Source of the DNA: Geomonas sp. Red32
GTDB taxonomy: Bacteria; Desulfobacterota; Desulfuromonadia; Geobacterales; Geobacteraceae
Assembly: GCF_023652955.1 (NCBI RefSeq)
Contig: NZ_JAKLOY010000002.1
Span: 248,001-312,000, forward strand
Direction of reading: 5' to 3'
Length of the DNA stretch: 64,000 nucleotides
This document shows, in pieces, positions 33,477-42,761 of this stretch (position 1 is the stretch's first letter; every line of letters starts with the position of its first letter). Both the position numbers and the translations under genes were made by a program. Below the pieces are notes generated by a model. The model was not told the DNA's origin and did no database searches. It was given only the letters and a program-made list of their open reading frames with translations.

Positions 33477-35099
33477 ATGAAGACCGACGTCAAGATCAAG
33501 ATGAAACTGTTCATCGGCTTTGGCATCATCATAGCGGCCTCGGCAGTTGTAGCACTCACAGCTTTTTATGCAATATCTTCTTTGAACACGAACCTGGTGA
33601 CCCTGCTCGACACCCGTATCCCCCAGATAAAAGGTGTCGGGCAGATCAGTCTCAACATCGCCAACAGCGCCCTTCACATGGACGAAGCGGTGCTGGCTGA
33701 CGCTCCGGATGTGGTCCGCTCCGAGCTGGGCGCCATGGTTGCCAACAAGAAGAACGGCACCGAGACGCTCGACATGCTGAAGGCTACCCTGACGACGGAC
33801 AAGGAAAAGGCCCTCCTGCAGAACGTCACCGACCGGCGGGCGTCGTACTTCGCGGTGCGCGACAAGATCATCGGGTATCTGAACGAGGGAAAGAAGGTGG
33901 AGGCCCAGCGGGCACTCGGCGACGTGAAGCCGCTACGGACGGCGTACCAGGCTGCACTGGGTGATTTGCAGACCTACATCCAGGAAACGGCCAAGGTGGA
34001 CGGCAACGCCACCATGAACGGCGTGAAGCGGGCACGGCTTATGATCGTGGCGCTGGTGATAGCCTCCATGGCGGTGGCCGGGTTGGTGGCGTTCTGGATC
34101 GTCAGCAGCATCACCAAACCGCTCTACACCGCGGTAGCAACCGCCGACCGGATCGCGGATCGCGACCTCACCGTGGAAGTCACCGGCATCGACCAAACCG
34201 AAACCGGTCAGCTCATGGCGGCGATGAACAACATGGTGCAAAACCTCAGAGACATCGTCTCCCAGACCACCGACATATCCCAGAGCATCGCCACCTCGTC
34301 GAGCCACCTCCACGCGACCTCCGAAGAGATCGCCAACGGGGCCGAGCAGGTCGCCCTCCAGACCCAGACGGTGGCGACGGCCAGCGAGGAGATGTCGGCC
34401 ACCTCCAACGACATCGCGGCCAACTGCCACGAGGCGGCCAGGAACTCCCAGCAGGCGAGCAACGCGGCGGAGGCGGGAGCCCAGGTCGTCTCCCAGACCG
34501 TGGAAATCATGAACCGCATCGCCGACCGGGTGAATGCCACCTCCCGGACGGTGGAAAGCCTCGGCGAGCGTTCCGACCAGATCGGCGCCATCGTGGGAAC
34601 CATCGAGGACATCGCCGATCAGACCAACCTGCTGGCCTTGAATGCAGCTATCGAGGCGGCCCGGGCCGGCGAGCAGGGACGCGGATTCGCAGTGGTAGCC
34701 GACGAGGTGCGGGCCCTGGCGGAGCGGACCACCAAGGCGACCCGGGAAATCAGCGAGATGATCAAGGCGATCCAGGCCGAGACCAAGGGAGCGGTCTCGG
34801 CGATGGAGGAAGGGGTGCGGGAGGTCAAACAGGGTACCGAGGAGGCGGCCAAGTCGGGGAACGCCCTCCAGGAGATCCTCGACCAGATCAACGCGGTGAG
34901 CATGCAGGTGAACCAGATCGCCACGGCCGCCGAGGAACAGACCGCCACCATCAGCGAGATCACCGGCAACATCACCAGGATCTCCGACGTCGTCCAGCGC
35001 ACCGCCCAAGGCTCCCAGGACTCCTCGGTCGCCGCCGCCGAACTCGCCAGCCTTTCCGACAACCTGAGCACCCTCGTCACCCAGTTCAAGCTAAGCTGA
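33477..35099 (+). CDS. Methyl-accepting chemotaxis protein (4HB sensor)
   Basis: 540 residues. Two membrane helices (about 12-33 and 186-207) bound a periplasmic four-helix-bundle sensor; a HAMP domain follows, then the long signalling coiled coil with the hairpin tip [20 protein letters not shown], the invariant chemoreceptor signature. Start at ATG 33477, with GGAGG at 33465-33469. The ligand is unknown. Not near che genes, so it feeds a system encoded elsewhere. Confidence 0.92.
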   Translation: MKTDVKIKMKLFIGFGIIIAASAVVALTAFYAISSLNTNLVTLLDTRIPQIKGVGQISLNIANSALHMDEAVLADAPDVVRSELGAMVANKKNGTETLDMLKATLTTDKEKALLQNVTDRRASYFAVRDKIIGYLNEGKKVEAQRALGDVKPLRTAYQAALGDLQTYIQETAKVDGNATMNGVKRARLMIVALVIASMAVAGLVAFWIVSSITKPLYTAVATADRIADRDLTVEVTGIDQTETGQLMAAMNNMVQNLRDIVSQTTDISQSIATSSSHLHATSEEIANGAEQVALQTQTVATASEEMSATSNDIAANCHEAARNSQQASNAAEAGAQVVSQTVEIMNRIADRVNATSRTVESLGERSDQIGAIVGTIEDIADQTNLLALNAAIEAARAGEQGRGFAVVADEVRALAERTTKATREISEMIKAIQAETKGAVSAMEEGVREVKQGTEEAAKSGNALQEILDQINAVSMQVNQIATAAEEQTATISEITGNITRISDVVQRTAQGSQDSSVAAAELASLSDNLSTLVTQFKLS

Positions 35100-35115
35100 G
35101 CCGCCGATAGCAGCA

Positions 35116-35142
35116 GGCCCCTCCTTGTCCAAAGGAGGGGCC
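35116..35142 (+). terminator. Hairpin after the chemoreceptor gene
   Basis: GGCCCCTCCTT (35116-35126) and AAGGAGGGGCC (35132-35142) form an 11-bp stem with a 5-base loop, 17 bases past the stop. No clear T run follows. Confidence 0.6.
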
Positions 35143-35170
35143 ACTCCCCTGACTGTCCTCATCTCCCCCC

Positions 35171-35200
35171 TTGACTATGTACATACAACGTGCATATAAT
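35171..35200 (+). promoter_or_regulatory. Promoter and operator of brnTA
   Basis: TTGACT (35171-35176) and TATAAT (35195-35200) are 18 bases apart. An inverted repeat TATGTAC (35176-35182) / GTGCATA (35190-35196), one mismatch, lies between them, a likely BrnA site. The -10 box ends only two bases before the brnT ATG and there is no ribosome binding site, so the mRNA must be leaderless or the true start site differs. Confidence 0.6.
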
Positions 35201-35202
35201 CC

Positions 35203-35475
35203 ATGAAGTACGAATGGGATCCAGACAAGGCCACGCGAAATATCCAAAAGCATGGCGTAACGTTCGCCGATGCGGTTGGAGTCTTCGAAGACGACCTGGC
35301 CATCACCATCGAAGATGCGGACCATGCTGAATATCGCTATGTAACCATCGGTATGGATTTCACCCTGAGCCTGCTGGTGGTCGTATACACCTGGCGAAGG
35401 GAAAACACGATCAGGATCATCTCAGCCCGTAAAGCTAATTTCAGGGAGAGGATAGTCTATGAAAAAAAATTATGA
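35203..35475 (+). CDS. brnT: BrnT-family toxin
   Basis: 90 residues, the usual BrnT size; a RelE-fold RNase that blocks translation. Recognised by MKYEWDPDKATRNIQKHGVT at the start, FEDDLAITIEDADHAEYRYV, and the C-terminal RIISARKANFRERIVYEKKL with the conserved Arg/Lys residues. The 3' end overlaps brnA by 17 bases. Toxin before antitoxin is the normal brn order. Confidence 0.9.
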   Translation: MKYEWDPDKATRNIQKHGVTFADAVGVFEDDLAITIEDADHAEYRYVTIGMDFTLSLLVVVYTWRRENTIRIISARKANFRERIVYEKKL

Positions 35476-35716
35476 CTTCAGTGATGGCGTTCGTGGCCTG
35501 GTGGTCCCACCTGATTCTACCAAAACCCGGATCACCATTCGGATAGACAACGATATTCTCGACTGGTTTCGTGCCAAAGTGAACGAGCAAGGTGGAGGAA
35601 ACTACCAGACCATGATCAATCAGGCACTTCGCAGCTGCATCCAGGAAAAACCGCTCAAAGAACTGATCAGGGAAGCTGTCCGCGAGGAATTATCGAATTT
35701 GAAGCCAGTCGTTTAA
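35459..35716 (+). CDS. brnA: BrnA-family antitoxin
   Basis: 85 residues. A ribbon-helix-helix core (TKTRITIRIDNDILDWFRAK, NYQTMINQALRSCIQ) with the disordered N-terminal part that covers the toxin. BrnA dimers bind BrnT and repress the operon; the palindrome before brnT fits that. ATG lies inside the brnT 3' end. Confidence 0.9.
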   Translation: MKKNYDFSDGVRGLVVPPDSTKTRITIRIDNDILDWFRAKVNEQGGGNYQTMINQALRSCIQEKPLKELIREAVREELSNLKPVV

Positions 35717-35746
35717 CATTTAGACTCACTCCTCTGCTCAGAGATT

Positions 35747-37300
35747 TCACGTGGCCTTTTGAAGAGCCCTCCTCGCAGCTTGGTATTCGATGAAGTCGTA
35801 GACCGAGGTCTCCACGCAACGTTTGAAATATTCTTCAGCCCCGCTGGTGTCCCCCTTCCAGATCCGCCCTTCCCCAAGATAGTAGTAAGCCTCGCAGAGG
35901 TGCTCTCTTATCTCGCGGTCGTTTTTTCCTTTATGAGCCTCCTCCAGCACTGATTGTTCCGTCAGACCGTCCATCCCGAGATAGTACCTGGCGATGGTCC
36001 TGATAAACATATCCGAAGGGTGGGATGTCACATGGTTCCGTAACTCCTCCAACTGATCGTTTGTCCGTTCCTTCGACACCGTTCGCAGTGTCAGCAACAA
36101 CCAGAGGCGGGCATAGTCGTCACTGGGGTCGAGGCGGATGGCATTGACATAGTCGGCAATGGCCAAGTCATAGCTGCCGGTCAGCCGGTAGGCATAACCG
36201 CGGCTGGCATAGTTGGCGGCCTGCTGGGGGGCCAAGTCGATGGCTTTGGAATAGTCGGCGATGGCACGCACGTAGTCGCCTTTGATTCCATAGGTATAGC
36301 CACGGTTGTGGAAGGCGGGAAAAAGCTTCTGATCCAGTTCGGTCGCCCTGGTGTAGTCGGCGATCGCCAGGTCCCACTCGGTCTTCGTTTTGTAGGTATT
36401 GCCGCGGCTGTAGTAGGCGGTTGCCAGCTTGGGATCGAGTTCGATGGCCTTGGTGAAGTCGGCGACTGCACGGTCGTTGTCGCCCTTATTCGAGTAGGAA
36501 ACGCCGCGGTTGTGAAAGGTAACCGCATCGCACTGGCCAAGCTCGATGGCTTTTGTGTAGTCGGAGATAGCGAGATCGTCTTCGCTTCTTTCCGAATAGG
36601 CGTCACCGCGGTTGCGGTAGGCGCTGGCCAGCTTCGGGTCAGACTGAATGGCCCTGGTGAAGTCGGCGATTGCCGATTCTGTATCGCCTTTGGACTTGTA
36701 GGCAAAGCCACGGTTGTTGTATGCACAGCAATGGCTGGGTGCCAACTGGATGACCTTCGTATAGTCGGCGATGGCGTGGTCGAACTCTTCTTTGCTCAAA
36801 TAGTGGTTGCCGCGGTTGTAGTAAGCGTTGACGTAGGTAGGATCCAACTCGATCGCCTTGCTATAGTCGGCAATCGCGCGATCGTTGTCCTCCTTGAGGC
36901 CATAGGTATTCGCGCGGTTGAAATAGCCATTAACGAGCTTCGGATCCAGTTTTATGGCCTTCGAGTAGTCGGCGATGGCACGGTCGAGTTCGCTTTTGTC
37001 GACGTAGGAAACCCCACGATTGAAGTAGGCTTCGACAAACGTTCCGTCCAATGCAATGGCCCTGCTGAACTCCGCAATGGCCCGATCAGGATCGCCTTGT
37101 TCGCTAAAGACCACACCCTGGCAGTTGATAGCGGTAGCCGCTTTTCTTTGTCGGCACCTGTCGGAATCGAGCGCGCCCGAACATACCTCGCTGTTCGCCA
37201 GGGTGGCGCGCACCCCGCACGGACTCTCGATTCGGGAGCTCGTCGTGCATGAAGCAAGCAAAAGAGCCCACCCGCACGCGACGACCAATTTTCTAACCAT
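35747..37300 (-). CDS. TPR-repeat lipoprotein
   Basis: 517 residues. Lipobox LLASC near residue 18, then about ten tandem 34-residue tetratricopeptide repeats (about 65-405; each with the form RAIADYSKAIELDPxxxxAYxNRG), and a helical C-terminal region of about 110 residues. A scaffold for protein contacts in the envelope; the partner is unknown. Repeats are similar at the DNA level too (102-bp period). Convergent with brnA, 30 bases apart. Confidence 0.85.
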   Translation of the reverse strand: MVRKLVVACGWALLLASCTTSSRIESPCGVRATLANSEVCSGALDSDRCRQRKAATAINCQGVVFSEQGDPDRAIAEFSRAIALDGTFVEAYFNRGVSYVDKSELDRAIADYSKAIKLDPKLVNGYFNRANTYGLKEDNDRAIADYSKAIELDPTYVNAYYNRGNHYLSKEEFDHAIADYTKVIQLAPSHCCAYNNRGFAYKSKGDTESAIADFTRAIQSDPKLASAYRNRGDAYSERSEDDLAISDYTKAIELGQCDAVTFHNRGVSYSNKGDNDRAVADFTKAIELDPKLATAYYSRGNTYKTKTEWDLAIADYTRATELDQKLFPAFHNRGYTYGIKGDYVRAIADYSKAIDLAPQQAANYASRGYAYRLTGSYDLAIADYVNAIRLDPSDDYARLWLLLTLRTVSKERTNDQLEELRNHVTSHPSDMFIRTIARYYLGMDGLTEQSVLEEAHKGKNDREIREHLCEAYYYLGEGRIWKGDTSGAEEYFKRCVETSVYDFIEYQAARRALQKAT

Positions 37301-37654
37301 GCGATCCCCTTTTCAATCGTTGGCAGCAAAACGTCCAGTGTCCGGCCAACGGTAATCGACCGTCACTATCGTTCCCTCACCCGGCCTGGGCCAGATGTGC
37401 ACCTTCCCTCACCAGGAACTAGGTCACCCTCCCCCAACCGGGGGCGAGGGGGTAGGCTCTAGGAAAAAGAACGAAGGCTTTGGCATCCAAATACCGGGAG
37501 ATTTCTTAAATTAGCGGGGACTATATAGGGACAACTGCCTGGTGTCAAAGGGGATATTGCGGAGTTGCGAGTTGGGAAGGGATCGGGGCCGGTCCCGAGG
37601 TGAAATTCCCTCGGGACCGGCTTTCCAGATATAGGGGAGTCCTGCGGAGAGCGG
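37301..37654. other. Intergenic region with a palindromic repeat and a hairpin
   Basis: About 350 bases without a gene. It contains a family B-like repeat at 37424-37462 (TCACCCTCCCCCAACC-GGGGGCGAGGGGG) and a perfect 13-bp stem, GCCGGTCCCGAGG (37588-37600) with CCTCGGGACCGGC (37609-37621), that probably ends the receiver-domain operon on the minus strand. Confidence 0.6.
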
Positions 37655-38050
37655 CTAGCGGTGCATCAGACCAAGCTTCGACATGACGTTGTACAAGCCG
37701 TCCTTGGAGACGGGTTTGACGAGATAGGCGGAGGACTGGGCGTTGCAGAAGGAATCCATCGCCTCGTTGGTGGAGTTAAGACCGGTGAGCATCACGATGT
37801 CCACCCGTTTCTCGACGTTGCGCTCCTTCTCGAGACCCCGTATCGCCTTGGCTGCGTCGTGTCCGCTCATCCCCGGCATCATGATATCCATGAAGATCAC
37901 GTCATACGGATCATTCGCGTCGAGGGCGGCGCGAACCTTGACTATCGCTTCGTCCCCACTTCCCGCCTGGTGGCAATCTCCCATCGAACGAAGCAGAGTA
38001 GCAACGAACTCTCTGCAGAAAATCTCGTCATCCACTATCAGACATTTCAT
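37655..38050 (-). CDS. Single-domain response regulator
   Basis: 131 residues, receiver domain only: VDDE near the start, phosphorylation site in IFMDIMMPGMSG, Thr in MLTGLNS and Lys in YLVKPVS. No output domain, so a CheY-like shuttle. Third gene of the Hpt / HD-GYP / receiver run; AGGAG precedes its ATG. Confidence 0.88.
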   Translation of the reverse strand: MKCLIVDDEIFCREFVATLLRSMGDCHQAGSGDEAIVKVRAALDANDPYDVIFMDIMMPGMSGHDAAKAIRGLEKERNVEKRVDIVMLTGLNSTNEAMDSFCNAQSSAYLVKPVSKDGLYNVMSKLGLMHR

Positions 38051-38122
38051 AATCTGTCTCCTGGTTTGATCGGCTTTAGTTCGGGACTGTTACACCTGCT
38101 CCCTCTGCCGGCTGGTTTCTCG

Positions 38123-39241
38123 TCAAATACTTTCTGTGTTCAAGAAGGGGAGCAATTCGTCCAGCACCGTTTCCTCACCGCTGTCGGTCAGCTGCTCCCG
38201 AAGTGCTACGAACTGCTCCAGGTTCGCCATGAATAAATCGTAGAGCCTGGGATCGAAGAAACTCCCCCGCCCATCGTTCATGATGGCGATCACCTTTTCC
38301 AGCGGGAACGCCTTCTTGTAGGGCCGCTCGGAAAGAAGAGCGTCGAAGACGTCGACCAGCATGACGACCCTGCCGAAGATATGAATCTGCTCCCCCGCCA
38401 ACCCGTTGGGATAACCGGTCCCGTCCCACTTCTCGTGGTGCTGGAGCGCGATCAAATGACCGGCTGCGATGACCGGATAGCGCTCGGCATGGGAAAGGAT
38501 CTTCGCCCCGACCACAGTATGCATCTGCATCAGCCGCATCTCGTCCGGGTCAAGTTTTCCCGGCTTCAGAAGTATCCGGTCGGGGATACCGATCTTCCCC
38601 ACGTCATGCAGAGGGGAGGCGTACCTCAGTACCTCGCAGGCCCGCTCGGAGAGCCCCGCCAGCCTACCGAGCAGCGCCGAGAATTCGGAGATCCTCCTGG
38701 TGTGCTGGCCAGTTTCGACATCCCGGAATTCGGCCGCGCGTCCCAGGCGGATGGAGATCTCGTACTCGGTCCTCTTGGAGAAATCCAGGGCCTTCCTAAG
38801 ATCCGCCGTCTTCTTGACCACCTGTTCCTCGAGGGCGTTGTTCATCCCGAGGGAGATGTCCATCAACTTCTTGCTGCGCAGATGGTTACGGACCCGGAGT
38901 TTCAGCTCGTCGGGATTGTACGGCTTGGTCAAAAAGTCGTTGGCGCCCAGGGAAAGCGCGCTCAAAACCTCGCTCCGATCGGCCGTCACCACGATGACCG
39001 GAATGTCCCGGTAGCGGTCGTCGCGCTTCAGCCGGGACAGGAGCTCGTAACCGTTCATCACCGGCATCTCGAGGTCGAGCAGGATGGTGTCCGTATCCTG
39101 GTGCTCTCCGAGCAGCTCAAGAGCCTCCTGGCCATTGGACGCCTTCAGGAAGGTCGCCTCCAGGTCGGAAAGCATTACCTCCAGCATGTCCAGGTTCATC
39201 GGCACATCGTCCACCGCCATGATTTTCACAGCGTCGATCAT
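38123..39241 (-). CDS. Response regulator with HD-GYP c-di-GMP phosphodiesterase domain
   Basis: 372 residues. Receiver domain (1-120: DDVPMN, ILLDLEMPVMNG, TKPYNPDELK), a coiled linker and an HD-GYP domain (about 155-350) with HDVGKIGIPDRIL, HTVVGAKIL and HHEKWDGTGYPNGL. Expected to hydrolyse c-di-GMP when phosphorylated. Its ATG overlaps the Hpt gene stop by four bases, so the phosphate probably passes through that Hpt protein. Confidence 0.9.
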   Translation of the reverse strand: MIDAVKIMAVDDVPMNLDMLEVMLSDLEATFLKASNGQEALELLGEHQDTDTILLDLEMPVMNGYELLSRLKRDDRYRDIPVIVVTADRSEVLSALSLGANDFLTKPYNPDELKLRVRNHLRSKKLMDISLGMNNALEEQVVKKTADLRKALDFSKRTEYEISIRLGRAAEFRDVETGQHTRRISEFSALLGRLAGLSERACEVLRYASPLHDVGKIGIPDRILLKPGKLDPDEMRLMQMHTVVGAKILSHAERYPVIAAGHLIALQHHEKWDGTGYPNGLAGEQIHIFGRVVMLVDVFDALLSERPYKKAFPLEKVIAIMNDGRGSFFDPRLYDLFMANLEQFVALREQLTDSGEETVLDELLPFLNTESI

Positions 39242-39609
39242 GCACCACTCCCTTGGGCATCCAAATATTGCCTGAAGGCGGCAAACTCCCTGGCAACTCC
39301 TGCCAGATGATCTTGCCCGCGCGAGAGATCGCCCTTGCGCGCCGAAAGTTCCAGCCGGGCCGCTAGCGACGACAGCCGCTCCGCCCCCACGGTTGCCGCA
39401 ACGCCGCCGATGGTGTGGGAAAGAAAGACAATCTCCACGAGGTTTTCCTGTTGTACCGCACGGTCAAGCGCGGCGATGTGCTTCAACAAACTCGTCACGG
39501 AAAGGCTCAGCATATCTTCCATGGCATCTTCCGCCCCGTCCAACCGGAGGAGGAAAAGCTCACGGTTGAAGACTTGGCCGTCCGCGGCGCCGTCGGCTCG
39601 AAACATCAT
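39238..39609 (-). CDS. Hpt (histidine phosphotransfer) domain protein
   Basis: 123 residues, a four-helix Hpt bundle with the phospho-accepting His in LSHTIGGVAATVG (compare the usual AHxLKGxxxNxG). GGGGAGG lies before the ATG at 39609; an upstream ATG in the same frame has no such site. First gene of the signalling operon and directly coupled to the HD-GYP regulator. No histidine kinase gene is next to it. Confidence 0.82.
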   Translation of the reverse strand: MMFRADGAADGQVFNRELFLLRLDGAEDAMEDMLSLSVTSLLKHIAALDRAVQQENLVEIVFLSHTIGGVAATVGAERLSSLAARLELSARKGDLSRGQDHLAGVAREFAAFRQYLDAQGSGA

Positions 39610-39864
39610 GTTTCCTCCCCTGCCAGTCCCACCAAGGCCACAGATCATCCCCGGCGGTGCGGTTGAGGCGCCGGCTCGGGTGGCCAGCCATCGGGCAGCC
39701 GGTCGTGAACCTGATTGTAATATCGGCAGAGCTGGTTCCTCCTTTAGCTCATTAACGACGTAAAGTTACGAATTTAACGTAAAGCCGGATAGGAGGACGG
39801 ATGGGGAGGAGTTCGAAAAGGGGACAAAGCCGGGCGGGTTGCGGGGGGAGAGTCTGGAAAGGAA

Positions 39865-39882
39865 GGGGGCCGCATGGCCCCC
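39865..39882 (-). terminator. Hairpin after the pyruvate dehydrogenase E2 gene
   Basis: GGGGGCC-GCAT-GGCCCCC, 13 bases past the E2 stop on the minus strand. The stem is strong but short and no T run follows. Confidence 0.5.
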
Positions 39883-39894
39883 CGATGATTGCGG

Positions 39895-41490
39895 TTAGAC
39901 GATGATCCGGACGGGGTTTTCGAGAATCGATTTGAAGCGGACCAGGAACTCGGCGACGTAGGCGCCATCGACCAGCCGGTGGTCCGCGCAGACCGTCACC
40001 TTCATCACCTTCGCGCAGGCGGGAGCGCCGGCGCGCACGATGACGGTGTCGGCCACGGCGCCGACCGCCATCACTCCCGAGTGGGTGGGATAGATCACTG
40101 CGGTGAAATCGCTCACCCCGTACATGCCGAGATTGGAGACCGCGAAGGTCCCGCCGCTCATTTCCTGTTCAGTGAGGGAACCGGAGCGGGCCTTTTCCGC
40201 AAGCTTGCGGCCGGTCTCCGAGATCTCCTTCAAGGAAAGGTTCTGGCAACCGGGGATCACCGGGATGAGGACGCCGTCCTGCACCCCGACCGCGACGCCG
40301 ATGTTGATGTCACCGTGAGCATGGATCCCGTCATCCCCGAAGGAGGCGTTGAGGAGCCGGAAATCCTGCAGGGTGAGGGCCACGGCTTTTACGATGAGAT
40401 CGTTGACGGTCACCGGAATGCCGGTCTGTTTCAACTGGTGCCGCAACGACTCCGCCTCGTCCATCAGGATCTCCATGGTGACCGTGAAGTGCGGGATGGA
40501 ACTCCAGGACTGGGTGACGGTCTTGGCAATGGCGGCGCGCAGTTTCGGGAGCGGCTGAGTCCCCTCCTGCAGGGCAGGACGCGGTGCCTGCTTGCCGGGC
40601 TGCCCGGCGGGTGACGGCTGAGCACCGGCAGGCTGCCCCCCCGGCTGCTGCGGCTGCTGGGCCTGGGCATCGTAGAGATCTTGCAGAAGGATCCGGCCGT
40701 CGGGCCCGCTCCCTTTCACCGCGCCCAGCTCGATCCCCAGCTCACGAGCGCGTCTCCTGACTACCGGAGCAGCCTTCTCGCGGCTCTCTCCCGACTGTGG
40801 GGAGGGCGCCGGTTTCTGTGCACCTTCTGGATGCTGAGCCGGTTGGACGGCAGCAGGAGCGGCTTCCTCCCCACCCTCCTTGGCGCCCTCTTCCGGCTGC
40901 CCCTTGGCAGACTCTTCCACACCTTCCTTGGTGCCCGGCGGCGCAGGAGCCTCGCCACCGGCTGGAGACTCGCCACCGCCAGCAGACTCGCCACCGCCAA
41001 CAGACTCGCCACCGCCAGCAGCCTCACCACCGGCAACAGCCTCACCACCGGCAACAGCCTCACCACCGGCAACAGCCTCACCACCGGCAACAGCCTCACC
41101 ACCGGCAACAGCCTCGCCAACGGCAGCAGCCTCGCCAACGGCAGCAGCCTCGCCAACGGCAGCAGCCTCGCCAACGGCAGCAGCCTCGCCAACGGCAGCA
41201 GCCTCGCCACCGGCAGCGGCCCCGCCACCGGCAGGAGGAGGCGCACCTTTCTCCTCCGGCTTCCCGATCACCGCGATGACGGTACCGACCGCGACCAGGT
41301 CACCGGGATGGGCCTTGAGCTCCAGCAGAGTACCGGCGGCGAAGGCCTCGAGCTCCATATTGGCCTTGTCGGTCTCAACCTCGGCCAAGACGTCACCGCG
41401 CTTGACGGTGTCCCCAACCCTCTTTCTCCAGGCAACCAACCGCCCTTCCGTCATGGTGTCGGAAAGTTTTGGCATGACGATATCGTTCAT
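39895..41490 (-). CDS. Pyruvate dehydrogenase E2, dihydrolipoamide acetyltransferase
   Basis: 531 residues. N-terminal lipoyl domain with the lipoylated Lys in ETDKANME (about residue 43), a very long Gly/Glu/Ala linker built of 6-residue repeats, a peripheral-subunit-binding domain (VRRRARELGIELGAVKGSGP) and the catalytic domain ending with DHRLVDGAYVAEFL. Moves acetyl groups to CoA in the pyruvate dehydrogenase complex. Start at ATG 41490, with GGGAG before it. E1-beta ends ten bases upstream; no E3 gene is nearby. Confidence 0.93.
   Translation of the reverse strand: MNDIVMPKLSDTMTEGRLVAWRKRVGDTVKRGDVLAEVETDKANMELEAFAAGTLLELKAHPGDLVAVGTVIAVIGKPEEKGAPPPAGGGAAAGGEAAAVGEAAAVGEAAAVGEAAAVGEAAAVGEAVAGGEAVAGGEAVAGGEAVAGGEAVAGGEAAGGGESVGGGESAGGGESPAGGEAPAPPGTKEGVEESAKGQPEEGAKEGGEEAAPAAVQPAQHPEGAQKPAPSPQSGESREKAAPVVRRRARELGIELGAVKGSGPDGRILLQDLYDAQAQQPQQPGGQPAGAQPSPAGQPGKQAPRPALQEGTQPLPKLRAAIAKTVTQSWSSIPHFTVTMEILMDEAESLRHQLKQTGIPVTVNDLIVKAVALTLQDFRLLNASFGDDGIHAHGDINIGVAVGVQDGVLIPVIPGCQNLSLKEISETGRKLAEKARSGSLTEQEMSGGTFAVSNLGMYGVSDFTAVIYPTHSGVMAVGAVADTVIVRAGAPACAKVMKVTVCADHRLVDGAYVAEFLVRFKSILENPVRIIV
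40960..41215 (-). repeat. 18-bp minisatellite in the E2 linker
   Basis: About thirteen 18-bp units in three homogeneous blocks; the protein reads AAVGEA five times, VAGGEA about five times, then GGGES-type units. Near-identical neighbours imply recent slippage or unequal exchange. The flexible arm between lipoyl and binding domains tolerates length change. Confidence 0.88.
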
Positions 41491-41500
41491 TGCGGCTCCC

Positions 41501-42487
41501 TTAGTACAATTCTTTGAGAAGATCACGAACTCCCTGGGCGATGCTGTCCGCCTGCGGGATGCAGATTTTTTCGATTTTGCGCGAGTACGGCATCGGCACG
41601 TCGAGGCCGGAGATCCGCTTGACCGGGGCGAGCAGGGTATCGAAGCAGGACTCGTATATCCGTGCGGCGATGTCCCCTCCGAGACCGGCGGCGCGCCAGC
41701 ATTCTTCGACCACCACCGCCCTCCCCGTTTTCCTCACCGAAGCCAGCACGGTATCCATGTCCAGCGGGCTCAACGTCCGTAAATCCACTACTTCGCAGGA
41801 GATATCCTCCTTCTGGAGCTCACCGGCCGCCTGGAGAGCGAGGATAGCCATCCGTCCGTAGCCGACGATGGTCACCTGGCTCCCTCCCCGCGTAACTGCC
41901 GCCTTTCCGAAGGGTACGACAAAGTCCGGGTCGTCGGGGACCTCCCCCTTGCTGTTGTAGAGAAGCTCGTGCTCCAGAAACACCACCGGGTTATCGTTGC
42001 GGATGGAGCTTTTCAGAAGCCCCTTGGCATCCGCCGGGGTTGCCGGGTAGGCGATCAACATACCGGGGCAGTGCATGAAGTAACTTTCCAGGCTTTGCGA
42101 GTGCTGGGCTCCCAGTTGGCTCCCCCCACCTCCGGGCATGCGGATCACCATGGGGAGGGAGACCTGCCCGCCGAACATGTAGCGGACCTTCGCCATGTGG
42201 TTCACGATCTGGTCCATGGCCAAGAGAGCAAAGTTCACCGTCATCAGCTCGGCGACCGGCCGCATCCCTCCCATGGCCGCACCGACCGCAACCCCCACGA
42301 TGGTGTTCTCGGAGATGGGACAGTCCCTCACCCGTTCCTCGCCAAACTCTGCCAAAAGCCCCCGGGTCACCTTGAAGGCCCCCTCGTAGAGGGCGACATC
42401 CTCCCCGTAGGCGATCACGGTCGGGTCCCTCCGCATCTCCTCCTTGAGCGCCAGGTTGATGGCATCTCGGTACGTCATCTCGGACAT
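41501..42487 (-). CDS. Pyruvate dehydrogenase E1 beta subunit
   Basis: 328 residues, the usual length for E1-beta of two-subunit 2-oxoacid dehydrogenases. Features: YGEDVALYEGAFKVTRGLL, ERVRDCPISENTIVG, GGGGSQLGAQHSQSLESYF and the C-terminal transketolase domain GRAVVVEECWRAAGLGGDI. Forms the heterotetramer with E1-alpha, which lies 5.8 kb away at 48316-49293. GGAG precedes the start codon. Confidence 0.92.
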   Translation of the reverse strand: MSEMTYRDAINLALKEEMRRDPTVIAYGEDVALYEGAFKVTRGLLAEFGEERVRDCPISENTIVGVAVGAAMGGMRPVAELMTVNFALLAMDQIVNHMAKVRYMFGGQVSLPMVIRMPGGGGSQLGAQHSQSLESYFMHCPGMLIAYPATPADAKGLLKSSIRNDNPVVFLEHELLYNSKGEVPDDPDFVVPFGKAAVTRGGSQVTIVGYGRMAILALQAAGELQKEDISCEVVDLRTLSPLDMDTVLASVRKTGRAVVVEECWRAAGLGGDIAARIYESCFDTLLAPVKRISGLDVPMPYSRKIEKICIPQADSIAQGVRDLLKELY

Positions 42488-42761
42488 AACGGTCTCCAGT
42501 CTTGGTCAACGTAAAACGGACCCCGGGGCCCGTTGTTCTCATTATGGAACTTAAAAATAGTACCAGACGGGCCCGGGAACACAACGCCAGGGGGAACGCT
42601 GGAAGCGCGCCCAGCGCCGGAAAATGCCCGAGAGGGACCCGGTCGATAACGTAGCCGCATTAAGAAACATTTGGAAAAGACCGTGCTAATGTGTTATACC
42701 CGTCCGGTGGATTGGGTCCCGCTTCCCAGGGACAGTGCCGGGGAAATAAATCGGAGTCGGT

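Noticed and set aside
35747-37300. CRISPR-like or DNA repeat array in the TPR gene
   Set aside because: The 102-bp period is the 34-residue TPR unit in one continuous reading frame.
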